In this document: piece by piece, positions 1-6,918 of the stretch | Position numbering within the stretch: position 1 is the first letter of the stretch | Layout: every line of letters starts with the position of its first letter | Source: Planctomycetaceae bacterium UBA4732 | GTDB taxonomy: Bacteria; Planctomycetota; Planctomycetia; Gemmatales; Gemmataceae | Assembly (NCBI GenBank): GCA_002404095.1 | Contig: DHJA01000016.1 | Location: 62,267-70,415, forward strand | Direction: 5' to 3' | Length of the DNA: 8,149 bases | Notes under the pieces: generated by a model | Database searches by the model: none | Seen by the model: the letters and a program-made list of their open reading frames with translations, nothing else | Told to the model about the DNA's origin: nothing | Made by a program: the position numbers and the translations under genes

Positions 1-643
1 ACGTGCCGCCGCCGAGGTCGAACACGGCGATACGCTCGCTCTTCTTCTTGTCGAGGCCGTAGGCCAACGACGCGGCCGTCGGCTCGTTGATGATGCGCAT
101 CCGCTGTGTGCGTTCCGTGCCGTCCTTCGGGTCGCGGATCGACCATTCCGTATCGAAGCCGGCGATCTTGGCCGCTTCCAAAGTCGCTTGGCGCTGGGCG
201 TCATTGAAGTACGCGGGTACGGTGATGACAGCCTTGCGCACGGTCTGGCCGAGATAGGCTTCGGCCGCCTCTTTCAGCTTGCGCAGGATCATCGCCGACA
301 CTTCCGGCGGCGTGTAGAACTTGTTGTCGATGTCCACCTTAACCGGCTCGTCGGCGCCGCCGGTAATCTTGTAGGGCACCAGCTTTTCTTCGCCGCTCAC
401 TTCCTTACGGCGCCGGCCCATAAAGCGCTTGATTGAATAAACAGTGCGCCGGGGATTGGTTACGGCTTGCCGTTTCGCTGGATCGCCAACGAGGCGATCA
501 CCTTTATCGGTGAACGCCACCACGCTGGGGGTCAGGCGATTGCCATCCTGGTTGGCGATCACTTTCACTTCGTTGCCTTCCATCACGGCTACGACGGAGT
601 TTGTGGTTCCGAGGTCGATGCCGATGATTTTCTCTTCCGCCAT
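1..643 (-). CDS. dnaK: Molecular chaperone DnaK (Hsp70), N-terminal part, runs off left edge
   Basis: The reverse strand reads an Hsp70 ATPase domain of 214 residues from ATG at 643-641 to the window edge. It opens [16 protein letters not shown], so the first phosphate-binding loop DLGTTNS is at residues 10-16. Further Hsp70 signatures are [21 protein letters not shown] (about 184-191) and the second phosphate loop FDLGGGT (208-214), where the window ends. A strong ribosome binding site, AAAGGAG, sits 7 bases upstream of the ATG (651-657) and fixes the start. DnaK is a cytoplasmic ATP-driven folding chaperone that normally works with DnaJ and GrpE. The rest of the ATPase domain and the whole substrate-binding domain lie outside the window, and no partner gene is visible. 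It is transcribed away from pheA. I see no CIRCE-type operator in its upstream region. The fragment has no internal stop or missing motif. Confidence 0.97.
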   Translation of the reverse strand, partial: MAEEKIIGIDLGTTNSVVAVMEGNEVKVIANQDGNRLTPSVVAFTDKGDRLVGDPAKRQAVTNPRRTVYSIKRFMGRRRKEVSGEEKLVPYKITGGADEPVKVDIDNKFYTPPEVSAMILRKLKEAAEAYLGQTVRKAVITVPAYFNDAQRQATLEAAKIAGFDTEWSIRDPKDGTERTQRMRIINEPTAASLAYGLDKKKSERIAVFDLGGGT

Positions 644-1034
644 CTTCAGTCTCCTTTTTTCACGGCCATTCGTGTCAGCGGCCGGCTATTTTATGAGGAT
701 AGGATTGTTTTGGGTTCTCGCTTTTCGCTAACCTGCTTTCGCTTAACGACGACGAAATTAAGCAACTTATGTGCCACTTGTCTTAGAAGGGTATTGCGTG
801 GCATATGTCCTGAATAAATGGATAGTTATGGCGAAACTACCATTGGCGTTTTGGCACCGTCCTGCCAGAATGGCAGTAGCGGTCGAAGCCTCATTTCTTA
901 CCGCCGACAATCTGGCAGACGACCCTGAAGTCGTCCATCCCGTTGAAGTTACGCCGCAAACTGTTGACGCGCCAATTCTCTATTCCTACATTGACTGCGA
1001 GCCAACGCGCACCCCTTTTGTGAAGAGAATTGAT
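644..1034. other. Divergent intergenic region between dnaK and pheA
   Basis: These 391 bases separate two divergently transcribed genes and should carry both promoters. An open frame in phase with pheA extends back to an ATG at 771, but its 88 residues have no chorismate-mutase character and contain a likely promoter, so I treat it as non-coding. The stretch is more AT-rich than the flanking genes. Two related 13-base motifs lie 15 bases apart: GCTTTTCGCTAAC (720-732) and GCTTTCGCTTAAC (735-747). A 6-bp inverted repeat, GCTTAA/TTAAGC, is at 741-763. These could be regulator sites, but nothing proves it. I found no convincing dnaK promoter or heat-shock element. Confidence 0.6.
964..992 (+). 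promoter_or_regulatory. Candidate sigma70-type promoter for pheA
   Basis: TTGACG at 964-969 and TACATT at 987-992 are separated by exactly 17 bases. Each hexamer departs from the TTGACA/TATAAT consensus (one mismatch in the -35, two in the -10). Transcription would start near 999-1000, leaving a leader of roughly 35 bases before the ATG at 1035. This placement supports the 1035 start over the upstream in-frame ATG at 771. In high-GC DNA such matches also arise by chance, and planctomycete promoter consensus is poorly defined. Confidence 0.4.
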
Positions 1035-2180
1035 ATGTCGCGGAAATCCGATGCCACCGTGACGACCTCCAACAACACAGCAGCGTCCCGCACGTCCAAT
1101 TCCCTGCGTATTCTACGCGAGCGCGTCGATAAGCTCGATTTACAGATTCTCAAATTCATCAACGACCGCGCCAGCCTCGCCGTGGAGATCGGTAAACTCA
1201 AGGCCGAGCAAGGCGGTGAGGTTTTCTCCCCCGCGCGTGAAGAAGAAGTCCTCAAAAACGTCTTGGACGTGAACACCAAGCACGAGGGGCCGCTCAACGA
1301 CGTGACGATTCGCGCCGTTTTCCGCGAGATCATGAGCGGCTCGCGCGCCCTACAGAAAGTCCTCAAGGTGGCCTTTCTCGGGCCGGAGTACAGCTTTAGC
1401 CACCTTGCCGCCGTCGAGCGCTTCGGCTCGTCGATCGAATTCATGGGCGTCGGCAGCATCGCGGCCGTGTTCGAGGAAGTGGACCGCGGCCACGTCGATT
1501 TCGGCGTCGTGCCGGTCGAGAACTCGTCGGACGGCCGAATCGCCGATAGCCTCGAAATGTTCCTTCGCATGCCGCATATGCTCATTTGCGGCGAAGTCCG
1601 TCTACCTATCCATCACAACCTGATGGCCAATTGCGAGCAGCAGGAAATCCGTCGGGTCTACAGCAAGCCGCAAGCTTTGTCCCAGTGCCGCAGCTGGCTG
1701 AGCAAAAACGTGCCTCAGGCACTGCTCAAGGAAGTGTCCAGCACTGCCGACGCCGCCCGTTTGGCTCAGATGGAGCCGGGCGCCGCCGCGGTCGCTAGCC
1801 GACAGGCGGCCGTCAGTTACGGCCTGCGCATCCTGTTCGCGGAGATCGAGGATTCGCCGCATAACGAGACGCGATTCGCCGTGATCGGCCATCAGAAGTG
1901 CGGCAAGACCGGCCACGACAAGACGGCCGTGATGTTCCGCGTGGCCCACAACCCCGGCTCGCTCGTCCAGGCTCTGGACGTTTTCAAACAGAACAAAATC
2001 AATCTGACTTGGATCGAATCGTTCCCCGCCCGGACCTCCAAATACGAGTACCGCTTCTTCGTCGATTTCGATGGCCATGCGGATGAACCTAAGGTAGGCC
2101 GCGCCCTCAAGGCGCTGGGCGAAACATGCGAGGAAGTGACGGTGTTGGGTTCGTTCCCTATCGCCACGTCGGCGGGCTGA
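1035..2180 (+). CDS. pheA: Bifunctional chorismate mutase / prephenate dehydratase (P-protein)
   Basis: The product of 381 residues converts chorismate to prephenate and then to phenylpyruvate, the committed steps to phenylalanine in the cytoplasm. Domains in order are: an AroQ-type chorismate mutase helix bundle at about 24-105 (LRILRERVDKLDLQIL, then an EIGKLK segment); a prephenate dehydratase domain at about 111-285 with GPEYSFSH (116-123), VPVENSSDG (159-167) and the catalytic NETRF motif (277-281, Thr279); and a C-terminal ACT regulatory domain at about 297-377. The length is normal for P-proteins. The ACT phenylalanine-binding motifs read GSLV (308-311) and ESFP (328-331) where many family members have GALV and ESRP, so feedback control may differ; that is inference. 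I chose ATG 1035 because the first 23 residues are already a loose linker, GAAGAGA lies about 7 bases upstream, and a candidate promoter precedes it. Four bases separate its stop from the next ATG, which suggests coupled translation. Confidence 0.93.
   Translation: MSRKSDATVTTSNNTAASRTSNSLRILRERVDKLDLQILKFINDRASLAVEIGKLKAEQGGEVFSPAREEEVLKNVLDVNTKHEGPLNDVTIRAVFREIMSGSRALQKVLKVAFLGPEYSFSHLAAVERFGSSIEFMGVGSIAAVFEEVDRGHVDFGVVPVENSSDGRIADSLEMFLRMPHMLICGEVRLPIHHNLMANCEQQEIRRVYSKPQALSQCRSWLSKNVPQALLKEVSSTADAARLAQMEPGAAAVASRQAAVSYGLRILFAEIEDSPHNETRFAVIGHQKCGKTGHDKTAVMFRVAHNPGSLVQALDVFKQNKINLTWIESFPARTSKYEYRFFVDFDGHADEPKVGRALKALGETCEEVTVLGSFPIATSAG
2142..2180 (+). repeat. pheA 3'-end sequence, copy 1 of an in-frame direct duplication
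   Basis: The last 39 bases of pheA, encoding VLGSFPIATSAG and the stop, match 2816-2854 at 31 of 39 positions without gaps, including 24 of the first 27. The VLGSFP part fits the usual end of ACT-domain prephenate dehydratases (VLGSYP-like), so this copy is the native tail. Confidence 0.7.
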
Positions 2181-2184
2181 GTTA

Positions 2185-2523
2185 ATGACCAGGCGGCAGC
2201 GTTTGGTAGAATATTACAAGCGTCTGCACGGGCAACCTCCTGCGACCACGGCGGAGGAAGCGCTTGAGCGGCTGCGGGACACATTGATCGAAGTCGAGGA
2301 CGCCTACAGCGGCATTCCGAGAAGCGATCCGCCGCCTTCTATCGGGCAATCGGACGGACGTATGTACCCGCCGCTTGACGATAACGTGAAACGGCTGCCC
2401 GACGGCGGTATCACCGCTTTAACCTTGAGACAGAAAATCCGGATTGGGCCTGACGGAAGCATCACGATCACGAACTGGGCGACTGGTCAGGTTGAGTTTT
2501 GGCAAGCAGGCGGGGGAAATTGA
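2185..2523 (+). CDS. Unassigned 112-residue protein with DGRMYPP motif, first of a two-gene module
   Basis: I cannot assign a function. The protein has an N-terminal helical part (residues 1-42, rich in Arg/Glu/Leu) and a central Pro/Gly-rich segment with the motif DGRMYPP at 57-63. Its C-terminal half is probably beta-rich: GGITALTLRQKIRIGPDG, then a short strand pair ending in VEFWQAGG. It has no signal peptide or membrane segment. The DGRMYPP segment resembles small proteins I associate with planctomycete and actinobacterial polymorphic-toxin neighbourhoods, but this is recollection and not demonstrated. The ATG lies 4 bases after the pheA stop with no clear ribosome binding site, so it probably depends on translational coupling. 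The next gene begins one base after its stop codon, which suggests the two act together. It lies inside the stretch bounded by the duplicated pheA tail, so it may have arrived by insertion. Confidence 0.75.
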   Translation: MTRRQRLVEYYKRLHGQPPATTAEEALERLRDTLIEVEDAYSGIPRSDPPPSIGQSDGRMYPPLDDNVKRLPDGGITALTLRQKIRIGPDGSITITNWATGQVEFWQAGGGN

Positions 2524-2524
2524 C

Positions 2525-2854
2525 ATGGCGTTAATCGACGACGTTACTCGCCTTGCGGAAGACATTCGGCAAGGCTCCGCGGAAGTTGATACCGAGATCG
2601 ACACCTTCCCTTCGGGAGCGGTGTGCCTGCATATTCGTGTCGGCGAGCGAGCGTTCGTCCTTGATTACTTTCCGAGTTACGACATGTTTGGCGTGGATGA
2701 ATTGACAGGGGACGGCGGCTTCAACTCGGGCTATCGCTTCGGACTCAAAGATTTCGCGTCCGCCAAGACAAAGCTGCTGCACCTGCTTGAAGAAGCACAA
2801 GCACCTGCGACTGCCGTGTCGGGTTCGTTACCCATCGCCACGACGAGCGGGTGA
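2525..2854 (+). CDS. Unassigned 109-residue acidic protein, second of the module, ending in a pheA-like tail
   Basis: The ATG at 2525 is one base after the preceding stop, with GGGGGA about 9 bases upstream. The open frame extends back to 2444 but overlaps the first small gene, so 2525 is preferred. The product is acidic and probably alpha/beta: a helix (IDDVTRLAEDIRQGSAEV), strands (SGAVCLHIRVGERAFVLDYF, residues 30-49), an acidic and glycine-rich turn (FGVDELTGDGGFNSGYRFG) and a C-terminal helix (DFASAKTKLLHLLEEA, 76-91). No catalytic motif is apparent. Small size, acidity and one-base spacing from its partner are compatible with an immunity protein or antitoxin, but this is only inference. 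Residues 98-109 (VSGSLPIATTSG) copy the C-terminus of PheA, including the stop codon, and look like a fused remnant and not part of the fold. The GTG of the trehalose synthase gene follows 6 bases after the stop. Confidence 0.75.
   Translation: MALIDDVTRLAEDIRQGSAEVDTEIDTFPSGAVCLHIRVGERAFVLDYFPSYDMFGVDELTGDGGFNSGYRFGLKDFASAKTKLLHLLEEAQAPATAVSGSLPIATTSG
2816..2854 (+). repeat. pheA-like tail, copy 2 of the in-frame direct duplication
   Basis: This stretch matches the end of pheA (2142-2180) at 31 of 39 positions with no gap, in the same reading frame and with the same stop. It encodes VSGSLPIATTSG. The two copies bracket a segment of about 635 bases holding the two small genes. The simplest reading is that this copy is the old end of pheA, left next to treS when the module inserted. 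Confidence 0.65.
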
Positions 2855-2860
2855 ACAACC

Positions 2861-5800
2861 GTGGCCCGGAAGACCCGCGAACAGGAAGTCATCGCGCTGG
2901 ACGACGACCCGTTGTGGTACAAGGACGCGATCCTCTATGAGATCCACATCCGCGCCTTCATGGACAGCAACGGCGACGGCATCGGCGATTTTCCCGGCCT
3001 GATCGAAAAGCTCGACTATCTGCAAGACCTCGGCGTCACTGCTCTCTGGCTGCTGCCGTTCTATCCGTCGCCGTTGCGCGACGACGGCTACGACATCGCC
3101 GACTACAGCACCGTCAACCCGATCTACGGCAACCTGGGCGACTTCAAGCGCCTCCTCGAAGAGGCGCACCGCCGCGGCCTACGCGTCGTTACGGAGTTGG
3201 TCGTCAACCACACCTCGGATCAGCACCCGTGGTTCCAGCGCGCTCGCCGTGCGGCCCCCGGCAGTCCCGAACGTGATTTCTATGTCTGGAGCGACAACCC
3301 CGAGCGCTTCAAGGACGCTCGCATCATCTTCAAGGATTTCGAGTCGTCCAACTGGACCTGGGATCCGCTCGTCAAGGCGTATTACTGGCACCGCTTCTAT
3401 TCGCACCAACCGGACCTCAATTATGACAATCCGTTGGTGCATGAGGCCGTCTTTCAGGCGCTCGATTACTGGATGGACATGGGCGTGGACGGCGTGCGCC
3501 TCGACGCCATTCCCTACCTCTACAAGCGCGAGGGGACCAACTGCGAGAACCTGCCGGAGACGCACGTCTTCCTGAAGAGCCTGCGCCGGCGCGTGGACGA
3601 AAAGTATCGCAATCGTCTGCTTCTGGCCGAAGCCAACCAGTGGCCCGAAGACGCCGTCGCCTACTTCGGCGACGCGGGCGGCGCCGAGTGCCATATGTGC
3701 TTCCACTTTCCGATCATGCCGCGCCTCTTCATGGCCATCCAGATGGAGGACCGTCATCCGATCATCGACATCCTTCAGCAGACGCCGGCCATCCCTGAAA
3801 ACAGCCAGTGGGCGCTGTTCCTGCGCAACCATGACGAGTTGACGCTGGAAATGGTGACGGAGGACGACCGCGATTATATGTATCGCGTCTACGCCCAAGA
3901 CCCGCAAGCGCGCATCAACCTCGGCATCCGCCGCCGTCTGGCGCCGTTGCTGCAAAACAATCGCGCCAAGATCGAGTTGATGAACGGCCTGCTGTTGTCG
4001 CTGCCGGGCACGCCGGTGCTGTACTACGGCGACGAAATCGGCATGGGCGACAATATCTATCTGGGTGATCGCAATGGCGTACGCACGCCGATGCAGTGGG
4101 GGCCGGGTCGCAACGCCGGCTTCTCGACGGCCAATCCGCAGAAGCTCTACCTGCCCGCCATCTTCGACCCCGAGTTCCACTTTGAAGCCGTCAACGTCGA
4201 GGCGCAACAGAACAATGTCCACTCTCTCTTGTGGTGGACCAAGCGCCTCCTCGACTTGCGCAAGCGACATCAAGCGTTCGGCCGCGGCAACTTGCTCATC
4301 CTGTCGTCGGACAACCCCAAGACGCTGGCGTTCGTCCGCCGCTGGGGCGATGAAAGCCTGCTAATCGTCGCCAACTTGTCGCGGTTCGCGCAGTGTACTT
4401 GGATCGACCTGGCCGAGTTCAAAGGCATGGCGCCGGTCGAAATGTTGGGGCGGGCCAAGTTCCCGCCGATCGGAGAAGGGGCGTACTGCCTTACTCTGGG
4501 GCCGTATACATTTTACTGGTTCACGCTGACGCCGCAGGGGACGGCGCTTACGGCCGAGGCCGCGGAACCGCCGACGCTGACGGTATCCAGCTCGGCGGGG
4601 TGGGAAGGCGTGTTCCGCGGCAAGGCGAAGCTCGCTCTGGAGGAGGCGTTGCCGGCGTACCTACAGACGCGGCGCTGGTACCAGGGACGTTTCCGAACCC
4701 TCAAGGCGGTGACGGTGCGCGACGCCATCGCGGTTCCGCGTGAGAACGGCCCGTCTCGGATCGCCTTGGTGCAGGTTGAGTACGTCGAGAGTGACCCGGA
4801 ACTGTATCTGCTGCCGCTGGCGTTCGCCCCGGACGCCGCTCCCAACACCGAAGCCGGGGCGACCGCCCCGGTCGTGGCGCGGCTGCGCGTCCGGCCGCGC
4901 GGTGAGGACGAGACGGTACAAGGCGTCTTGTACGAACCATGCGGCGACCGTGCGTTCATCGCGCCGCTGCTTGACGTGGCGACCAAAGGCGGCCGGTTGG
5001 AGGGCGACGCCGGCGACCTGCGCGGCGAACCGAGTCCGAATCCGGCTCCACTCCCGGACGGCGCGGCGGACGCCGCCCCGCGCCTGGTTGAGCTAAGCAA
5101 TACCTCCGCGATCCTGGAAGGGCGCGGGGTGCTGCTCAAACTCTACCGTCGCGTCGAGGAAGGGTCGCATCCGGAAGTGGAGGTCTTGCGCTATTTCGCC
5201 CGTAGCGGGTCGTTCCCGCACACGCCGCGGCTGTTGGGCGTGCTGGAATACAAGCCCGAAGCCGGCGAGACGATGACGGTTGGCCTTCTCCGCGAGTTCG
5301 CCGTCGGCGAGGGCGACGCCTGGAACCTGACGCTCGACTCGCTGCGTCGCTTCTTCGATCAGGTGCTTACCGGGGCGTTCGGCCCGCCGGATTTGGAAGT
5401 CGGGCCGCGCTCGCTCGTGGACCTTAGCGAACAGGACGTGCCGCCGCAAGCGCTGGAGTTGCTCGGCGCCTACCTGGAGACGGCTCGTTTGATTGCCCGG
5501 CGGACGGCCGAGATGCACGTCGCGCTGGCCGCCGGCGTGGACGACCCGGCCTTCGCGCCGGAACCGTTCACGGCCATGTACCAGCGTTCGCTCTACCAGT
5601 CGATGCGCGTCCAAATCCGCAAAACGCTCGAACGTCTGCGGCGACGGTTGGAGGCGTTGCCGGAAGCGCTGCACGAACCGGCGCGGCGAATTCTGCACGG
5701 CGAAGAGGACTTTTTACGCCTGGCGCGGCGCATCCTGGACAAGATCACGGCGGTGCGCATCCGTTGTCACGGCGATTATCATCTCAAGCATTTGGTGTCG

Positions 5801-6214
5801 ATCGGCAGCGATTTCCTGGTCGTGGATTTCGAGGGCGAGGCGGAACGGCCGTTGAGCCATCGGCGCCGCAAGCGTTCTCCGATCCGCGACCTGACGAGCC
5901 TGCATCGCTCGCTTCAGGAAGCCGCTCAGACGGCGTTGCTTCAGGGAAACCTGCGCACGGAGGACGTGCCGACGTTGCGGCCGTGGGCGCTCTTTTGGCA
6001 GCGGTGGGCGTCGGTCGTGTTCCTGAAGGAGTACCGGGCCGCGCCGGGGACCGCCGCGCTTATGCCGCAAGACTCCGCGGAATTGCGGCTAGTGTTCGAG
6101 TTCTATCGACTGGGGTGGAGCATCTACCGACTGGGCCGGGAACTGGACCCGCCGTCGGAAAACCTGGAGTTGGCAATCCAGAATGTGGTGCAGATGCTGG
6201 CGCCGCCAGAATGA
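2861..6214 (+). CDS. treS: Trehalose synthase (maltose glucosyltransferase) fused to maltokinase
   Basis: This 1117-residue fusion of TreS and a Pep2/Mak-type maltokinase should interconvert trehalose and maltose and then phosphorylate maltose with ATP to maltose-1-phosphate, the donor for GlgE in alpha-glucan synthesis. Residues about 16-558 form a GH13 enzyme: DGYDIADY (75-82), VVNHTSDQH (114-122), nucleophile Asp215 in GVRLDAIP, acid/base Glu257 in LLLAEANQW, and transition-state Asp325 in [24 protein letters not shown] (383-398) and RTPMQW (408-413) are typical of trehalose synthases. A linker of about 20 residues leads to the kinase part (about 581-1115), with WYQGRFR (606-612), LLKLYRR (758-764), catalytic HGDYH (970-974, Asp972) and metal-binding [10 protein letters not shown] (988-997), then [10 protein letters not shown]. 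All key residues are present in both halves. The start is GTG 2861, 6 bases after the previous stop, with GAGCGGGTGA as a weak upstream purine-rich site; the homology begins near residue 18. No glgE or glgB is within view. Confidence 0.95.
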   Translation: MARKTREQEVIALDDDPLWYKDAILYEIHIRAFMDSNGDGIGDFPGLIEKLDYLQDLGVTALWLLPFYPSPLRDDGYDIADYSTVNPIYGNLGDFKRLLEEAHRRGLRVVTELVVNHTSDQHPWFQRARRAAPGSPERDFYVWSDNPERFKDARIIFKDFESSNWTWDPLVKAYYWHRFYSHQPDLNYDNPLVHEAVFQALDYWMDMGVDGVRLDAIPYLYKREGTNCENLPETHVFLKSLRRRVDEKYRNRLLLAEANQWPEDAVAYFGDAGGAECHMCFHFPIMPRLFMAIQMEDRHPIIDILQQTPAIPENSQWALFLRNHDELTLEMVTEDDRDYMYRVYAQDPQARINLGIRRRLAPLLQNNRAKIELMNGLLLSLPGTPVLYYGDEIGMGDNIYLGDRNGVRTPMQWGPGRNAGFSTANPQKLYLPAIFDPEFHFEAVNVEAQQNNVHSLLWWTKRLLDLRKRHQAFGRGNLLILSSDNPKTLAFVRRWGDESLLIVANLSRFAQCTWIDLAEFKGMAPVEMLGRAKFPPIGEGAYCLTLGPYTFYWFTLTPQGTALTAEAAEPPTLTVSSSAGWEGVFRGKAKLALEEALPAYLQTRRWYQGRFRTLKAVTVRDAIAVPRENGPSRIALVQVEYVESDPELYLLPLAFAPDAAPNTEAGATAPVVARLRVRPRGEDETVQGVLYEPCGDRAFIAPLLDVATKGGRLEGDAGDLRGEPSPNPAPLPDGAADAAPRLVELSNTSAILEGRGVLLKLYRRVEEGSHPEVEVLRYFARSGSFPHTPRLLGVLEYKPEAGETMTVGLLREFAVGEGDAWNLTLDSLRRFFDQVLTGAFGPPDLEVGPRSLVDLSEQDVPPQALELLGAYLETARLIARRTAEMHVALAAGVDDPAFAPEPFTAMYQRSLYQSMRVQIRKTLERLRRRLEALPEALHEPARRILHGEEDFLRLARRILDKITAVRIRCHGDYHLKHLVSIGSDFLVVDFEGEAERPLSHRRRKRSPIRDLTSLHRSLQEAAQTALLQGNLRTEDVPTLRPWALFWQRWASVVFLKEYRAAPGTAALMPQDSAELRLVFEFYRLGWSIYRLGRELDPPSENLELAIQNVVQMLAPPE

Positions 6215-6219
6215 GCGGA

Positions 6220-6462
6220 AAAAGGTGTCAGGAACGAATGGCACTGACTTAAGGAGCAAGTTCTTCCTATTTAAGCACTTATGATTTCAACCTTTGGGCA
6301 GGGGACATTTGTTTACCTCTGCTCCGCATCCGAGGAATTACGCCGCCCCCGGCGGTCGCTTATCGGGCAGCCAGCCCCGAAAGGGTCGGCCGGTTTAACG
6401 TAAGTACAGAAAGGACTTCTGTTTGCGCCTTAAGTCAGTGCCATTCGTTCCTGACACCTTTT
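6220..6462. repeat. Element with 35-bp perfect inverted arms (MITE- or REP-like)
   Basis: The arms 6220-6254 and 6428-6462 are exact reverse complements over 35 bases, each containing GGTGTCAGGAACGAATGGCA. They enclose 173 bases with no credible gene. The interior starts AT-richer than the flanks (6255-6300) and then holds short GC-rich inverted repeats such as CGCCGCCCCCGGCGG and an ACAGAA/TTCTGT hairpin. Arms of this length are compatible with a non-autonomous transposable element, or with two opposed copies of a dispersed GGTGTCAGGAAC-type REP sequence. No target-site duplication is visible. It begins 5 bases after the treS stop and could also influence the 3' ends of both converging transcription units. 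Confidence 0.75.
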
Positions 6463-6486
6463 CCACCCCTGACACCTTTTCCACCC
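6451..6486. repeat. 18-bp tandem duplication beside the inverted-arm element
   Basis: The unit CTGACACCTTTTCCACCC occurs twice with no gap or mismatch (6451-6468, 6469-6486). The first copy overlaps the outer end of the right inverted arm. The second runs up to the point where the truncated attC breaks off, so the duplication sits at the junction between the repeat element and the integron remnant. Confidence 0.85.
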
Positions 6487-6487
6487 C

Positions 6488-6503
6488 CAGCGGTTTGTTC
6501 GGC
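6488..6503 (-). other. Truncated attC site of the second cassette (R'' and L'' arm only)
   Basis: Reading the reverse strand, GCCGAACAAACCGCTG is identical to the first 16 bases of the complete attC at 6822-6918. It holds the inverse core GCCGAAC (6497-6503), the AA spacer, the ACCGCT arm and the extrahelical G. Identity stops there, and the tandem repeat block begins at once. The rest of the stem, the loop and the R' core are missing, so this site cannot fold or recombine as an attC. It lies 9 bases beyond the stop codon of the small membrane-protein gene, as expected for the attC of that cassette. Confidence 0.7.
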
Positions 6504-6512
6504 GGCGGCCTC

Positions 6513-6806
6513 CTACGGCAACACGCCCACGACAAACCAGGACGAGAGCGCCGCCAGGATTAGCGTCGCGGCCAGTAACGGCAAGGCCAGACGCTGCCAT
6601 AGAACCCAGAGACGATGGCTGTTCTCGAATCGAACCAAGCACCATACATACGGGAATACCGGAACGAGGAAAGAAACAATCCCAAGGCCGAGGCCGAGGA
6701 CCGCCCCTGCGGCAGCTAAATGGAAAGAGTGCCGGAATCCGGACGCCGCACCGCCGAGGCAGCCGACTACGCAACACGCGACGGCAATTAGTGGAGCGAC
6801 ACTCAT
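6513..6806 (-). CDS. Small three-helix membrane protein carried on an integron cassette
   Basis: The product has 97 residues of unknown function and is very hydrophobic. Likely membrane segments are about 5-23 (LIAVACCVVGCLGGAASGF), about 30-58 and about 72-96 (LALPLLAATLILAALSSWF), joined by short polar loops such as RFENSHRLW. A start at GTG 6833 would add nine residues but lies on the far side of the recombination point at 6827/6828, inside the neighbouring attC, so I prefer ATG 6806, 21 bases into the cassette. Neither start has a good ribosome binding site. The gene is flanked by an intact attC upstream and a truncated one directly after its stop, the normal place of a cassette gene. Codon content and the clean hydrophobic pattern support a real gene, though I do not recognise a family. 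Confidence 0.6.
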   Translation of the reverse strand: MSVAPLIAVACCVVGCLGGAASGFRHSFHLAAAGAVLGLGLGIVSFLVPVFPYVWCLVRFENSHRLWVLWQRLALPLLAATLILAALSSWFVVGVLP

Positions 6807-6821
6807 CGAAAAAACCAAGCC

Positions 6822-6918
6822 GCCGAACGGCACCGCTCAGCAGCCGGGGCCGCTGAGGAGACTTCACAACTCAGAGAGCCTCACTGCGGCCCCGGTCTGC
6901 TGCAGCGGTTTGTTCGGC
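6822..6918 (-). other. Complete integron attC recombination site (97 bp)
   Basis: On the reverse strand this begins with GCCGAAC (R'', 6912-6918) and ends with GTTCGGC (R', 6822-6828), perfect complements that fit the attC core pattern. Inside, AA faces GCC as the unpaired central spacer. ACCGCT pairs with AGCGGT, CAGCAG with CTGCTG and CCGGGGCCGC with GCGGCCCCGG. The left arm carries two unpaired bases, a G and an A, matching the extrahelical bases that direct strand choice by IntI. A further TGAGG/CCTCA pair caps the stem before a loop of about 21 bases. R'' lies 13 bases past the stop of the 6932-7417 gene. Cleavage would fall between G6828 and T6827 as read on the reverse strand. Confidence 0.88.

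Noticed and set aside
771..1034. In-frame N-terminal extension of 88 residues on pheA
   Set aside because: It has no similarity in character to chorismate mutase, no ribosome binding site at 771, and it contains a plausible promoter. The family length fits a start at 1035.
3179..4273. 364-residue open frame antisense to treS, and other long antisense frames within 3000-6100
   Set aside because: High-GC coding sequence often leaves open frames on the other strand. The treS frame is unmistakable over its whole length, and the antisense products have no recognisable motifs.
6330..6420. GTTTAAC at about 6392-6398 as another integron core site
   Set aside because: It has no pairing partner or attC-like stem around it and lies inside the inverted-arm element.
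6430..6867. 145-residue minus-strand frame overlapping the small membrane protein
   Set aside because: It reads through the repeat block and the attC, is very Arg/Pro/Gly-rich, and competes with a frame showing a clean membrane-protein pattern.
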